This document shows, one piece after another, positions 25,252 through 37,147 of a stretch of DNA of 64,000 nt. The notes below the pieces were generated by a model that did not search any database, was not told the DNA's origin, and saw nothing but the letters and a program-made list of their open reading frames with translations. Location of the stretch: assembly GCA_022828425.1 (NCBI GenBank), contig CP094685.1, positions 3,628,321 through 3,692,320 of the forward strand, in the 5' to 3' direction. Within the stretch, counting starts at the first letter, position 1, and each line of letters begins with the position of its first letter. Made by a program: the position numbers and the translations under genes. Source of the stretch: Candidatus Thiothrix sulfatifontis (GTDB lineage: Bacteria > Pseudomonadota > Gammaproteobacteria > Thiotrichales > Thiotrichaceae).

Positions 25252-25869
25252 ATGTTATTCGCCGCCCTCACCGCCACGCTCGAAACCGCCTTCAATGCTT
25301 GGTTGCAACTGGATAAAGCCAGCCACGGTAACGCCTTGGCACGGTTGCAAAGCTTGCAAGGCAAGCTGATTTGCCTACACATCAGCAACCCTGATCTCCA
25401 ACTGTATTTTATGCCCACTGCTGACACCGTGCGTGTGACCACTGCGTATGCAGCCGAACCCGATGTCACCATTCATGGCTCGGCACTGGCGTTAATGCGC
25501 TTATCCGCTGCGGAAGATACCGGCAAAGCCATGTTAGCCAACGGCATTAAAATCGACGGTGATATGGGCTTGGGCAACCGTTTCAGCGCCATCTTGCGTG
25601 AAATTGACGTGGATTGGGAAGAATTGCTCTCCCGCGCAGTCGGTGATGTGCTTGCACACCAAATGGGGCAATTGGCACGTGATAGCAAAGGCTGGCTGGA
25701 GGATTCTGCGCACGCGATGCGTTTGAATACCCAAGAATATTTGCAGGAAGAAGTACGCTTATTGCCCGCCGAAGCCGAAATCCGCAGCTATCTGGATGAA
25801 GTCGATACGCTGCGGATGGACGCCGATCGTTTAGAAGCGCGACTCAAACGGCTGGAACTTAAGGCTTAG
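25252..25869 (+). CDS. ubiJ: UbiJ, ubiquinone biosynthesis accessory factor
   Basis: UbiJ binds lipid intermediates in the Ubi complex together with UbiK. The 205 residues contain an SCP2-like lipid-binding domain (about 1-110; '[16 protein letters not shown]', '[15 protein letters not shown]', '[18 protein letters not shown]' and '[20 protein letters not shown]'). A C-terminal coiled coil ('[20 protein letters not shown]') follows, as in E. coli UbiJ. It is separated from ubiE and ubiB. Its 3' end overlaps the convergent cytochrome b gene by 11 bases. Confidence 0.92.
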   Translation: MLFAALTATLETAFNAWLQLDKASHGNALARLQSLQGKLICLHISNPDLQLYFMPTADTVRVTTAYAAEPDVTIHGSALALMRLSAAEDTGKAMLANGIKIDGDMGLGNRFSAILREIDVDWEELLSRAVGDVLAHQMGQLARDSKGWLEDSAHAMRLNTQEYLQEEVRLLPAEAEIRSYLDEVDTLRMDADRLEARLKRLELKA

Positions 25870-26539
25870 GCGGCTTTTGAATGCTCGCAATGGAAACATG
25901 CGTGATCGAAGCTTTGCCAGTAGCAGGTGGCGGTTTCACACTCGCGGCGGGCGTTTCCACATGAAAATAACGGTAGCCACTGATAATGCCGGAAATACTC
26001 GCACCCTTGCCTTTCAGGTCATGCAATATCACAGCCACCACATGCGCCACGGTAAACCCCAGAATCAGACTCGCCAAACCGCCGTGCAGCCCAAACATCG
26101 ACATTCCCAAGAATTGATACGGTGCGTTATAAAATAAGCCCGTTACCGCACACACCAGCAACACCACCCAAAACAGCGGGTAGATCACGCGCCAAAACGG
26201 GTTATGCCCATACCAATTCGGTAATGGAAACCGCGCAAAGCTCAGGTAAAACAACGCCATCTGCTTCATACCGACCCATTGTGCCTTATCCGGCAGAAAT
26301 GCACGCCAATTGGCAGTACCGGGTAATAAAAACATCAAAATCACCCGCCCCACCACAGCAACCAACACCAATTGCCCCACAATCATGTGCCAATCGCGCC
26401 AAAAGTCAGGATCCACCACACCCTGTTGCAATGCCCAAGCGCTTGCCAATAAAAACAGCACTCCGGCGGCAATCAGACCATGGATTAGGCGCACCCAACC
26501 CGACCACACCAACACATAGCGTATCGTTTCTTGTTGCAT
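25859..26539 (-). CDS. Cytochrome b561-type membrane protein
   Basis: The 226-residue protein has four membrane helices with heme-type histidines: 'RLIHGLIAAGVLFLLASAW', 'WHMIVGQLVLVAVVGRVILM', 'FWVVLLVCAVTGLFYNAP' and 'LHGGLASLILGFTVAHVVAVILHD'. This is the pattern of the b-type cytochrome (Ni/Fe-hydrogenase/b561-like) family. The C-terminal tail is Pro-rich and cytoplasmic or periplasmic. It probably moves electrons between quinol and a periplasmic cytochrome; no partner is adjacent. Confidence 0.85.
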   Translation of the reverse strand: MQQETIRYVLVWSGWVRLIHGLIAAGVLFLLASAWALQQGVVDPDFWRDWHMIVGQLVLVAVVGRVILMFLLPGTANWRAFLPDKAQWVGMKQMALFYLSFARFPLPNWYGHNPFWRVIYPLFWVVLLVCAVTGLFYNAPYQFLGMSMFGLHGGLASLILGFTVAHVVAVILHDLKGKGASISGIISGYRYFHVETPAASVKPPPATGKASITHVSIASIQKPPKP

Positions 26540-26751
26540 TTCAGCCTCACTGACAGCTCAATCATAAATGCCAAGTCTAGCAGGAATCCAAAATAATAGT
26601 GGCATTCAGCGGGCGATTAGCCTACCCTCGCAAAAGCTACAGCGATTACCCTGGCAGTTTCAACAGTTCCTCTCGGTTACTTCACGAATATCTCCCCTGT
26701 TACCTGTAAGCACAACACTCTCATACACCTGTTTTTTAAAGGAAATTCATC

Positions 26752-26955
26752 ATGGCTACAGGCAAAGTAAAATGGTTTAACGACACGAAAGGTTTCGGCT
26801 TTATTTCTCAAGACGATGGCGGCCCAGACGTATTCGTTCACGTCAGCGCAATCCAAAGCTCAGGCTTCAAAACCTTAGCAGAAGGTCAGCCCGTCAGCTT
26901 CAACGTAGAAAAAGGCAACAAAGGCCCGCAAGCTACCAACGTCGTTCCCCAATAA
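26752..26955 (+). CDS. Cold-shock protein of the CspA family
   Basis: The protein has 67 residues and is a single CSD beta-barrel that binds single-stranded nucleic acids. It has '[20 protein letters not shown]' (RNP1), 'DVFVHVSAI' (RNP2) and '[21 protein letters not shown]'. AAGGA lies before the ATG. About 170 bases upstream are gene-free and may form the long 5' leader typical of csp mRNAs. A clear terminator follows. Confidence 0.95.
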   Translation: MATGKVKWFNDTKGFGFISQDDGGPDVFVHVSAIQSSGFKTLAEGQPVSFNVEKGNKGPQATNVVPQ

Positions 26956-26984
26956 GCTTTCAAGCCTAGCGCTCATTCAGCAAC

Positions 26985-27034
26985 CGGGCTGATTTCCCTA
27001 CCGCACTGCGGCATCTGGACATCAGCCCGTTTTT
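26985..27034 (+). terminator. Rho-independent terminator after csp
   Basis: CGGGCTGAT (26985-26993) pairs with ATCAGCCCG (27021-27029), directly followed by five T. A smaller hairpin (CCGCACTGCGG) sits in the loop. It ends the csp transcript before the RRM gene. Confidence 0.8.
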
Positions 27035-27093
27035 CCATTGAGTATTAGCCTTACTCAACCCGCCCATTCACCCCAGCATTCGGGAACATCACT

Positions 27094-27357
27094 ATGAAAA
27101 CACTCTTCATTGGCAACATTGCGCCACAGGCGACAGAAAAAGAACTGCGCGAACTCCTCGCCGAATACGGCACGATCCGCAAACTGGAAATGCCCCGCGA
27201 TATTTTCAGCGGCAAATGCAAAGGTTTCGCCCTGATCGACATGGAAGGCCACGAAGCGCGCGCAGTCATGGCAGGTTTAAACGGCAAAACCTTCCTCGAT
27301 AACCCGCTCAAAGTCACTGACGACAAGCCCAAAGCCAAAGGTCGCGGTCGCCGCTAA
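27094..27357 (+). CDS. RRM-domain RNA-binding protein
   Basis: The protein has 87 residues and is one RNA recognition motif. RNP2 is 'LFIGNI' (4-9) and RNP1 is 'KCKGFALIDM' (about 41-50), with 'GLNGKTFLDNPLKV' near the end and a basic tail 'KAKGRGRR'. Small RRM proteins of this type are often cold-induced; the csp gene directly upstream supports this, though each has its own terminator. Confidence 0.92.
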   Translation: MKTLFIGNIAPQATEKELRELLAEYGTIRKLEMPRDIFSGKCKGFALIDMEGHEARAVMAGLNGKTFLDNPLKVTDDKPKAKGRGRR

Positions 27358-27373
27358 GCAATATTTCACCCAT

Positions 27374-27394
27374 TCGGGGTTTCACCCCGATTTT
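27374..27394 (+). terminator. Rho-independent terminator after the RRM gene
   Basis: TCGGGGT-TTC-ACCCCGA followed by TTTT, 17 bases after the stop codon. Confidence 0.85.
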
Positions 27395-27449
27395 GTGCCT
27401 AGCGACAAATGGTATACTCCGCATATCATAGCAATTGGACGGACATCTT

Positions 27450-28013
27450 ATGTCACTCAAAGACCAACTCCTCAAGGCTGGCTTAATCGACCAGTCCAAG
27501 GCACAAAAAGCCGAACAAGATCAACGCAAGCAAGCCCACCAAAAAACCGCCAAAGCACAGAAACAAGCCAAAAAAACCGGCGAAGTCTTGGTAGACGAAG
27601 CCAAATTGCTGGCGGAAAAAGTCTTGCAGGAAAAAGCCGAACGCTCCAAAGAACTCAACCGCCAACAACGCGAACAAGCTGAGAAAAAAGCGATTCAAGC
27701 GCAAATCAAGCAATTGATCACCCTCAATAGCATTGACCGCAAACGCGGCGACCTTGCCTACCAATTCGCTGATGGCAACAAAATCAAAAAGATTTACCTC
27801 ACTCATACCCTGCAAGACCAACTGGCTTACGGCATTATTGTGCTGGTCAAATTCGGCGACGGCTACGAACTCGTGCCACGTCAAATTGCAGAGAAAATTG
27901 CGCAACGCGATGCCACCTGTATATTGGTACAAAATGCGGGCAGCACCGAAACCGCCGCTGTGGAAGACGACCCTTACGCTGATTTCAAAATCCCCGACGA
28001 TTTGATGTGGTAA
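27450..28013 (+). CDS. DUF2058 (YaiL-like) polynucleotide-associated protein
   Basis: The start at 27450 (MSLKDQLLKAGLI) is the conserved beginning of the family. The 187 residues have a long, highly charged N-terminal helix rich in Lys, Gln and Glu (about 10-95). A small C-terminal domain follows ('INSIDRKRGDLAYQFADGNKIKKIYLT'-type region; 'LVKFGDGYELVPRQIAEKIAQRD'). E. coli YaiL is reported to associate with nucleic acid or ribosomal fractions; the function is not well defined. A TATACT box lies about 36 bases upstream. Confidence 0.88.
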   Translation: MSLKDQLLKAGLIDQSKAQKAEQDQRKQAHQKTAKAQKQAKKTGEVLVDEAKLLAEKVLQEKAERSKELNRQQREQAEKKAIQAQIKQLITLNSIDRKRGDLAYQFADGNKIKKIYLTHTLQDQLAYGIIVLVKFGDGYELVPRQIAEKIAQRDATCILVQNAGSTETAAVEDDPYADFKIPDDLMW

Positions 28014-28023
28014 GCGCTTTTTT

Positions 28024-30799
<2,776 letters not shown>

Positions 30800-30806
30800 A
30801 CGCAAA

Positions 30807-30832
30807 AAAGCCGCTCTGTTCAGAGCGGCTTT
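30807..30832. terminator. Bidirectional terminator between ubiB and the OmpA/Ig gene
   Basis: AAAGCCGCTCTG-TT-CAGAGCGGCTTT is a perfect 12-base hairpin. On the minus strand it is followed by a run of six T in total, so it is strongest for the leftward gene; it also closes ubiB eight bases after the stop. Confidence 0.9.
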
Positions 30833-30855
30833 CCGCCTATCAATAAGCCGTTGGC

Positions 30856-33800
30856 TTAAGGTTTCGGGATGCTGTCTGCTGGCGTGTAACCGGCTGGTTC
30901 AGCATCAACCAGTACGCTGGCCGTCGCTTCTTTACCGTATTTATCACGTATGGTGTAAGTGAAGCTGTGGTCAAGGCAGTACCCGCTACGTAAAGTGTAA
31001 AGAACCATTTGCTTGCCTTTCCACGTAATGATTTCAGCCGTGCCGTAGTCAGGCTTACCCACCGCAACGATTTCCAACGCTTCGCCGGTATCATTAGCCA
31101 ACACATCCACGCGCCGTGGCACCAAGTCGTTGAGTGCCAACGGTTCTTTGGTAGCAGGATCGTCCACCGCAACAATACTTGGCGGAGTCACGGTGATGGT
31201 AACAGTGCCCGTTGCTTGATGGTTTGCCGTGTCGGTGATCACGTATTTAAAGCTATCCGTGCCGGTAAAATTGGCATCAGGGGTATACGTTAGCGTATTG
31301 CCTGCTTGCGTTACTTTACCGTGAGCGGCTTGGGTGAAGCTTACAATGCTTAAGGTATCACCATCGGTGTCGGTATCGTTAGCCAATACCTCAATCGGTA
31401 TTGCGGTTCCTTTAGACGTTTCGCGGGCATCCGGTGTTGCCACGGGTGGCGCATTACTGTCTTCTACCGTTACTGTCACGGTTGCCGCAGGGCTGAGATT
31501 GCCCGCCGCGTCTTTGGCAATGTAGGTGAAGGTATCAGTGCCAATGAAATCAGCATTTGGCGTGTAAACCAATTTGCCATCTTTTTCGGTCACGGCACCG
31601 TGGGCGGGCTGGGTGAAACTGGCAATGCTGTTCACGTTAGCATCGTTGCTCAGCACATCAACCGTTACCGGCGTGTCTTGCATGGTGTTAGCCACATCAG
31701 CATTTGCCTTGGGGTCAGGCACAGGTGCTGGCTTGACAGTAACGGTGACTGTTGCTTGACCGCTGTTATTGCCAGCACCGTCAGTGGCGATATAAGTAAA
31801 GGTATCAATACCTGTGAACCCGGCATTGGGCGTGTAGACCAGTTTGCCTTGCGCTTCGGTAACAACCCCATTCCCCGCCTGATTGAAACTGGCAATGCCG
31901 TTCACATTTTTATCATTGATCAACACGTCGATAGCAACCGGCGTGCCTTGGGTGGTTTCCGCCACGTCAGCGTTTGCCTGCATGTCGACAACGGGTACTG
32001 ACGGTGTGACAGTGACTGTGACCGTGGTTTGACCGCTAGCATTACCCGCTGCGTCTTCAGCAATATAAGTAAAGGTGTCAGTGCCCGTAAAACCCGGATT
32101 TGGTATGTACGTCAACACATTACCATTTTGAGTGATGGAGCCATTCGCAGGCACTGTGTAATCGCCAACCGTCAAAACCGCTTCTATTGGCGAACGATCA
32201 TTCGCCAATACGTTAATACCGACAGCCTCACCAGACGCGGTGAAGGCAGTGTCAGCAACCGTCACCGGCGTCTTAGAGGTGCCATCATTCGGATTAACTA
32301 CTACCGTGACCGTTGCGGTGCTTTGGTTGCCCGCAGGGTCTTTAACAACGTAAGTGAATGTATCCGTCCCCGTGAAACCTGCTACCGGCGTGTAAACTAA
32401 ATTCTGACCTTCGGTTTTAACCTCGCCGTTTGCCCCTTGGTTGAAGCTCGTGACAGTCAATGCATCGCCATTCGGATCCGAATCGTTCGCCAACACATTG
32501 ATCATCACTGGCGTACCGCTGGTGGTTAGCGCGTTGTCATTAACCGCTACAGGTGAGCTTGGCGTGAGCACGCCATTGCTGCCATTACCGCCAGCCGTTT
32601 TATAGGTATCCACGGTCTGCTTGTGATCGGCAGTATTGCGCAATGCTTGACGCACCCACAGAGGCGGCTCAGGAATCAATTCTTTGCGCCAGACAACTTT
32701 AGGATCGGTCGTGCTAGTACCACCGGCTTCAATCACTTCGTCTTTGTATTCGTTTTGGTAAGTGACGTATTCAATGTCAACGCGGCGGTTTCTGTGACGC
32801 TCAGCTTCCGTGTTCGGGTATTTCGGCTGACTTTCGCCCAAACCTTGTGACAGCAACTCATTCGCGCTGAAACCGTTTTTGATCATGAAATCACGCACCG
32901 CATTAGCGCGGTTTTCAGACAACTTTTGGTTGTACGTGTCTGCGCCTTTGTCACAGGTGTTGCCGGTAATGCGAATGTTGCCATCGTAACCCGAACCCCG
33001 AATTTGCCCGATAACCGCTTTCATGCGTTCTTGGGCTTCCGGGGTCAATTTAGCGCTGTCGAGCTTAAAGAAAGTATCAGACTCCAGCTCCATGGTGTTT
33101 TTGATCAGTTTGCGCTCAATTTTGGGCGGCTGCTTGACTTGTTCGCCGGGAATCTCGGTACGAATTCGGCGGTAGCGCTGGTCTGGTTGCCAGACACCGG
33201 CTTCACTGCCGATGTCATAGCGGTAAGAAACCCCGCCGCGTGCTTCCGCATCGTCAGCAGTCATCGTGCCGCCGGATTTTTGGAAAACTTCTAATTCTGC
33301 GCCCACGCTATGCGGGGTATCGGGAAAAAACTTTTCAACGCCGCCGGTAACGGTGGTTTGACTTGCACTTTCTTCGTTTGCGGCAGTGTCTTCAGCCCAT
33401 TCGTAATCCAAGCCGCCTTGCACACGCATACTTTGTTGCGGCAGAAACGTACCCACGCGACCGCCCACGCCCAAATCGTAGGCTTTTTCAGTCACGCCAG
33501 GGGTAGTCGTCACACGACCATCCGACAACCCTTTGCTGACATGACCCGACCAGAACAAATTGGCATTTTCTTGACCGTAGCCAACGGTAGCCTTTTTATC
33601 CTTGAGTTCATTTTGGTCATACGCACCAAACACTTTATTAACCCGCGAAGGGTTATTCGCATCACCGGACGCCCAATGGTGACTGAGTTTTGCGCCCGCA
33701 CCTGTTAACATTTCCTCACCAGCAGCGTCATCAGCACCGGGGTTGACACCCAAATAGCCTTGACCGATTGTCGCGCTGCTTTCGGTATTGCCAAACACTT

Positions 33801-34143
33801 GACTGGCTTCGACTTTGCCTTTGAGCTCAGTGTCAATGCCGACCCCGATGCGAGTATTACCGCCCACGTAGCCGGTGTTTGCACTGGACGTTTCGGTGGA
33901 ATCTTCTAAAAATCCGTCAGCCTCTTGGCCTAAATCTTCGGCTTGGCGCATCGCATCAGGCGTCACAGGTGCGGGATTGCCTGCTGGTGCTGCACTGCCT
34001 TCTAAGGTTAATGGATCGTAAGGGGATGGCTGAAGCTGACCATACGACCCGTCGTAACCGCCGTCTCCTGCGAGAACAGTGGCAGAACAAAATAGTAGTG
34101 GCAGGATAGCCCATTGAGTGAAAAATGTTTTTTTGTCGTTCAT
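30856..34143 (-). CDS. Outer-membrane protein: barrel + OmpA domain + six Ig-like repeats
   Basis: The start at 34143 places a signal peptide at residues 1-25; longer in-frame starts are rejected. The 1095-residue protein has a Gly/aromatic-rich region of alternating strands (about 90-315) that looks like a beta-barrel. Next comes an OmpA-like peptidoglycan-binding domain (about 350-462; 'FKLDSAKLTPEAQERM', 'ITGNTCDKGADTYNQKLSENRA', 'NRRVDIEY'). Six cadherin/Ig-like repeats of about 85-90 residues follow (531-1080), each with 'INVLAND', 'LVYTPNAGFTGTDTFTYI' and 'ATVTVTV' variants. It resembles surface adhesins built on an OmpA anchor. Repeats placed after the OmpA domain are unusual. A terminator lies directly downstream. 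Confidence 0.82.
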   Translation of the reverse strand: MNDKKTFFTQWAILPLLFCSATVLAGDGGYDGSYGQLQPSPYDPLTLEGSAAPAGNPAPVTPDAMRQAEDLGQEADGFLEDSTETSSANTGYVGGNTRIGVGIDTELKGKVEASQVFGNTESSATIGQGYLGVNPGADDAAGEEMLTGAGAKLSHHWASGDANNPSRVNKVFGAYDQNELKDKKATVGYGQENANLFWSGHVSKGLSDGRVTTTPGVTEKAYDLGVGGRVGTFLPQQSMRVQGGLDYEWAEDTAANEESASQTTVTGGVEKFFPDTPHSVGAELEVFQKSGGTMTADDAEARGGVSYRYDIGSEAGVWQPDQRYRRIRTEIPGEQVKQPPKIERKLIKNTMELESDTFFKLDSAKLTPEAQERMKAVIGQIRGSGYDGNIRITGNTCDKGADTYNQKLSENRANAVRDFMIKNGFSANELLSQGLGESQPKYPNTEAERHRNRRVDIEYVTYQNEYKDEVIEAGGTSTTDPKVVWRKELIPEPPLWVRQALRNTADHKQTVDTYKTAGGNGSNGVLTPSSPVAVNDNALTTSGTPVMINVLANDSDPNGDALTVTSFNQGANGEVKTEGQNLVYTPVAGFTGTDTFTYVVKDPAGNQSTATVTVVVNPNDGTSKTPVTVADTAFTASGEAVGINVLANDRSPIEAVLTVGDYTVPANGSITQNGNVLTYIPNPGFTGTDTFTYIAEDAAGNASGQTTVTVTVTPSVPVVDMQANADVAETTQGTPVAIDVLINDKNVNGIASFNQAGNGVVTEAQGKLVYTPNAGFTGIDTFTYIATDGAGNNSGQATVTVTVKPAPVPDPKANADVANTMQDTPVTVDVLSNDANVNSIASFTQPAHGAVTEKDGKLVYTPNADFIGTDTFTYIAKDAAGNLSPAATVTVTVEDSNAPPVATPDARETSKGTAIPIEVLANDTDTDGDTLSIVSFTQAAHGKVTQAGNTLTYTPDANFTGTDSFKYVITDTANHQATGTVTITVTPPSIVAVDDPATKEPLALNDLVPRRVDVLANDTGEALEIVAVGKPDYGTAEIITWKGKQMVLYTLRSGYCLDHSFTYTIRDKYGKEATASVLVDAEPAGYTPADSIPKP

Positions 34144-34444
34144 CGTTATATCTCTTTGCCTGCGTGCCTTTATTATTGCTATTGGGTCACATGATCGCAG
34201 CCATAGTATTCTGTATGACGAACCCGCCACAATATATTCCGACGAACGTGGCGTCATGCTGCATCCCTAGCCAATTGCCTGACGTGGCATGATTTTGTGT
34301 TTTATACCTGACGCTGGGAAGTCCATCGTTTATACTCTTTGCTATCTGAAGTGTCACCAACCACGCACCCATACCGAGTGCTTATAAAGGTTAAAGAATG
34401 AATGTTTTTTTAAGTAAAAATAAAGCGGGAGCATTCGTAATATT

Positions 34445-34855
34445 ATGTTAAAAATAATACAGATTGTCCCATTTTTTGGGATTGTACTGCTCATCTATTG
34501 GCTGGCAGTAAAAACCAGTTTGTTTCCTGACGGCTTAAATCATGTGTTATTCCACTTGCGCCTGCCCTCCAAGGCTTTGTGGAAACCCACATGGGGCGAT
34601 TTCATGGTGTTGTTAGGGGTTGCTTGCCTGTACGTTGAATTATTCAAAGCCACTCGCACCTCGGAAACGACTATCGTCGATCATTTGCTCTCCACGTTTG
34701 TGCTGATTTTTTACCTGACGGCTTGGTTAATTTACCCTTGGGCAGGCAATTCAGTTTTCCTGATTTTGACCGGGATGACATTTTTGGATGTGATTGCCGG
34801 TTTCACCATCACCATTTCAGCCGCACGCCGTGATCTGGCCATTGGTGGCAGGTAA
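34445..34855 (+). CDS. Four-helix membrane protein, unknown
   Basis: The 136 residues have four predicted membrane helices ('IVPFFGIVLLIYWLAV', 'WGDFMVLLGVACLYVELF', 'LLSTFVLIFYLTAWLIY', 'VFLILTGMTFLDVIAGFTITI'). There are charged loops ('KATRTSETTIVDHL') and a short basic tail. I recognise no family. GGGAG lies ten bases before the ATG. A 17-codon ORF (34398-34451) overlaps the start and could couple translation. The gene is followed by an OmpA/TSP3 protein 46 bases downstream, perhaps co-transcribed. Confidence 0.75.
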   Translation: MLKIIQIVPFFGIVLLIYWLAVKTSLFPDGLNHVLFHLRLPSKALWKPTWGDFMVLLGVACLYVELFKATRTSETTIVDHLLSTFVLIFYLTAWLIYPWAGNSVFLILTGMTFLDVIAGFTITISAARRDLAIGGR

Positions 34856-34901
34856 ACATTTAAGCCATAATGCAGCCAGTATTTTTAAGAGAGAAGCGTT
34901 C

Positions 34902-36332
34902 ATGCACACATTTATTGCTCGCTTGACGGTGCTTGCGGCTCTGTCACTCAGTGCTTATGCCGACGTTCCCCAATTTCCTGATGCCAGTATGCTGCCCCCC
35001 GGTGTCAGTATGGATACAGATAGCGGCACTGCGACCAGCCCCAGCAATGCGCAAGGTTATACCTACCCGCCAAGCGGCTCGCAGCCGTTTAACTACAACA
35101 ACTCGCAATATTTTTTGCCCAGCCCGATGCCCAACCCACCGGCAGCACCGCCAATGGTGATGCCATCAATTCCTAACTTTACGTGGCCTAATGCGGGTTA
35201 TGGCAGTTTGACCGGCAATACCGCTAATACGCCGCAACTGGCACTGCCACAAACTGCACCGACTCCCGCGCCCAATACCCAACAATTGGAAGCACTCAAC
35301 CAAAGCCTTAACAATCTGCGCCAAGAATACGCTGACCTGCAAAACAAAACGCAGCAAGATTTATACACCCAAGAACGCAGCATTGCCGAGCTGCGCAAGC
35401 AACTCGAAGCCGCCAACCGCGACAAAAGCCAGCTTCAAAACCAATTAACTGCCCTCAACAACGAATCAGCCGATAGTGTCAAAAAAGCCGATCTGGAAAG
35501 TTGCCAAGCCGAAAAAGACGCATTAGCAGGCAAACTCACCGGCATGACGCAACAAGTCGCAGCAGCTAACGAAACATCCCAACAACTCACCCAATTGCGC
35601 CAACAATTTACCTCGCTAGAAACCGAAAAGCGGCAACTGGTCAGTGCGCTGGAACACGAAACCAAAGACATTGACGCTGACGGTGTTCCCGACAAACTCG
35701 ACAAATGCCTTGACAGCGCTCTCGGCATTACCGTGGATGCCAGCGGCTGCGAACCATTCAAAGACGCTGATCAAGACGGGATTGCGGATAGCAAAGACCG
35801 CTGCCCGGTCAGTGCATCCAAGGCAAGCGTTGATAAAAACGGCTGCGACTTACCGCCGCCAGCACCAACGCCAGCACCAATACCACCAGCACCTGCTGAT
35901 GGCGATAAAGACGGCATTGCGGATGGCATCGATCTATGCACCGATACCGCCGCTGATACAGCAGTCAACCCAGCCGGTTGCGCCAAAACCGAAAACATCA
36001 ACCTTAAGGGCGTCACCTTTGAAAAAGGGTCTGCGGTATTAACGACCACCTCCTTCCCAATTCTCGATGACGCCGCCGTTACCCTGAAAAAACACCCCGA
36101 TCTGAAAATCGAAGTCGGCGGGCACACCGATAGCAGCGGCGACAAGGCAGCCAATGAAAAACTGTCTCAATCCCGTGCCGAAGCGGTGATGAAATACTTG
36201 GTAGAAAAAGGCGCGAAAGCCGAACTCCTCAGTGCGAAAGGCTACGGCTCCAGCACCCCGTTGGCGGACAACGCCACGCCCGATGGCAAAGCGCAAAACC
36301 GCCGCGTCGAACTGAAAATATTAGGACAATAG
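34902..36332 (+). CDS. OmpA-family protein with coiled coil and TSP3-like repeats
   Basis: The start at 34902 gives a signal peptide ('FIARLTVLAALSLSAYA'). The 476 residues run: Pro/Gln/Asn-rich region (20-150), coiled coil (about 160-285), three thrombospondin-type-3-like calcium loops ('DIDADGVPDKLDKCLD', 'DADQDGIADSKDRCP', 'DGDKDGIADGIDLC') joined by a Pro-Ala linker, and a C-terminal OmpA domain ('VTFEKGSAVLTTTSFPILDD', 'VGGHTDSSGDKAANEKLSQSRAE', 'NRRVELKIL'). It is likely an envelope spacer bound to peptidoglycan. Its TAG stop shares one base with the GTG start of rsmA. Confidence 0.85.
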   Translation: MHTFIARLTVLAALSLSAYADVPQFPDASMLPPGVSMDTDSGTATSPSNAQGYTYPPSGSQPFNYNNSQYFLPSPMPNPPAAPPMVMPSIPNFTWPNAGYGSLTGNTANTPQLALPQTAPTPAPNTQQLEALNQSLNNLRQEYADLQNKTQQDLYTQERSIAELRKQLEAANRDKSQLQNQLTALNNESADSVKKADLESCQAEKDALAGKLTGMTQQVAAANETSQQLTQLRQQFTSLETEKRQLVSALEHETKDIDADGVPDKLDKCLDSALGITVDASGCEPFKDADQDGIADSKDRCPVSASKASVDKNGCDLPPPAPTPAPIPPAPADGDKDGIADGIDLCTDTAADTAVNPAGCAKTENINLKGVTFEKGSAVLTTTSFPILDDAAVTLKKHPDLKIEVGGHTDSSGDKAANEKLSQSRAEAVMKYLVEKGAKAELLSAKGYGSSTPLADNATPDGKAQNRRVELKILGQ

Positions 36333-37147
36333 TGAGCCAATACCAACAACACGCCAAAAAACGTTTCGGGCAACACTTCTTGCACGACCGCAACGTGATC
36401 GACAACATGCTCCGCGCTGTTAATTTGCAACCCACGGATCACGTCGTCGAAATCGGCCCCGGCCCCGGCGCACTCACCTTCCCGCTGCTGGAATTGCTGC
36501 CGCGTTTGGATGTGGTCGAAATCGACCGCGACGTGATTGCCTGGTGGCAACAACAGCCACAAGCCGAAGGTAAATTGCACATCCACGCCCAAGACGCGCT
36601 CAAGCTGGATATTCCGGCGTTGCGCGGCGACGGTGACACACTGCGGATTATCGGCAACTTGCCGTACAACATTTCCACACCGCTGATTTTCCACTTTCTG
36701 GAACATCGGGCGCACATCCGCGACATGCTGTTCATGCTGCAAAAGGAAGTGGTGGATCGTCTGACTGCCGAGCCGGACAGTTCCGATTACGGGCGGCTGT
36801 CGGTGATGGTGCAATACTATTGCGAACCGCATTATTTGCTGAAAATTGGCCCCGGTGCGTTTACCCCGCCGCCTAAAGTGGATTCGGCGGTGGTGTATTT
36901 GAAACCGTGGGCAACGCAGCCTTTTATTGCCAACGATACGGAACAGTTTGAAAAGCTAGTGAAACAAGCCTTTGCACAGCGGCGCAAAACCTTGCGCAAT
37001 ACGCTCAAAGACTTGCTGACAGCGGAACAAATTGAGCGTGCGGGAATCGACCCGACCCGCCGCGCAGAAACGTTGGCGGTAGAGGATTTCGTTAATTTGG
37101 CGAATTTGCTAACACCACATCCAAAAACGCCTGCCCATACTGCGTAA
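36332..37147 (+). CDS. rsmA: RsmA/KsgA 16S rRNA dimethyladenosine transferase
   Basis: RsmA dimethylates A1518 and A1519 of 16S rRNA late in 30S assembly. The GTG start at 36332 gives 271 residues beginning '[18 protein letters not shown]'. SAM motifs are '[17 protein letters not shown]' and 'VVEIDRDVI', the catalytic motif is '[10 protein letters not shown]', and '[18 protein letters not shown]' and '[14 protein letters not shown]' follow. It is translationally adjacent to the OmpA/TSP3 gene. The C-terminal 18 codons overlap recQ on the other strand. Confidence 0.97.
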   Translation: MSQYQQHAKKRFGQHFLHDRNVIDNMLRAVNLQPTDHVVEIGPGPGALTFPLLELLPRLDVVEIDRDVIAWWQQQPQAEGKLHIHAQDALKLDIPALRGDGDTLRIIGNLPYNISTPLIFHFLEHRAHIRDMLFMLQKEVVDRLTAEPDSSDYGRLSVMVQYYCEPHYLLKIGPGAFTPPPKVDSAVVYLKPWATQPFIANDTEQFEKLVKQAFAQRRKTLRNTLKDLLTAEQIERAGIDPTRRAETLAVEDFVNLANLLTPHPKTPAHTA

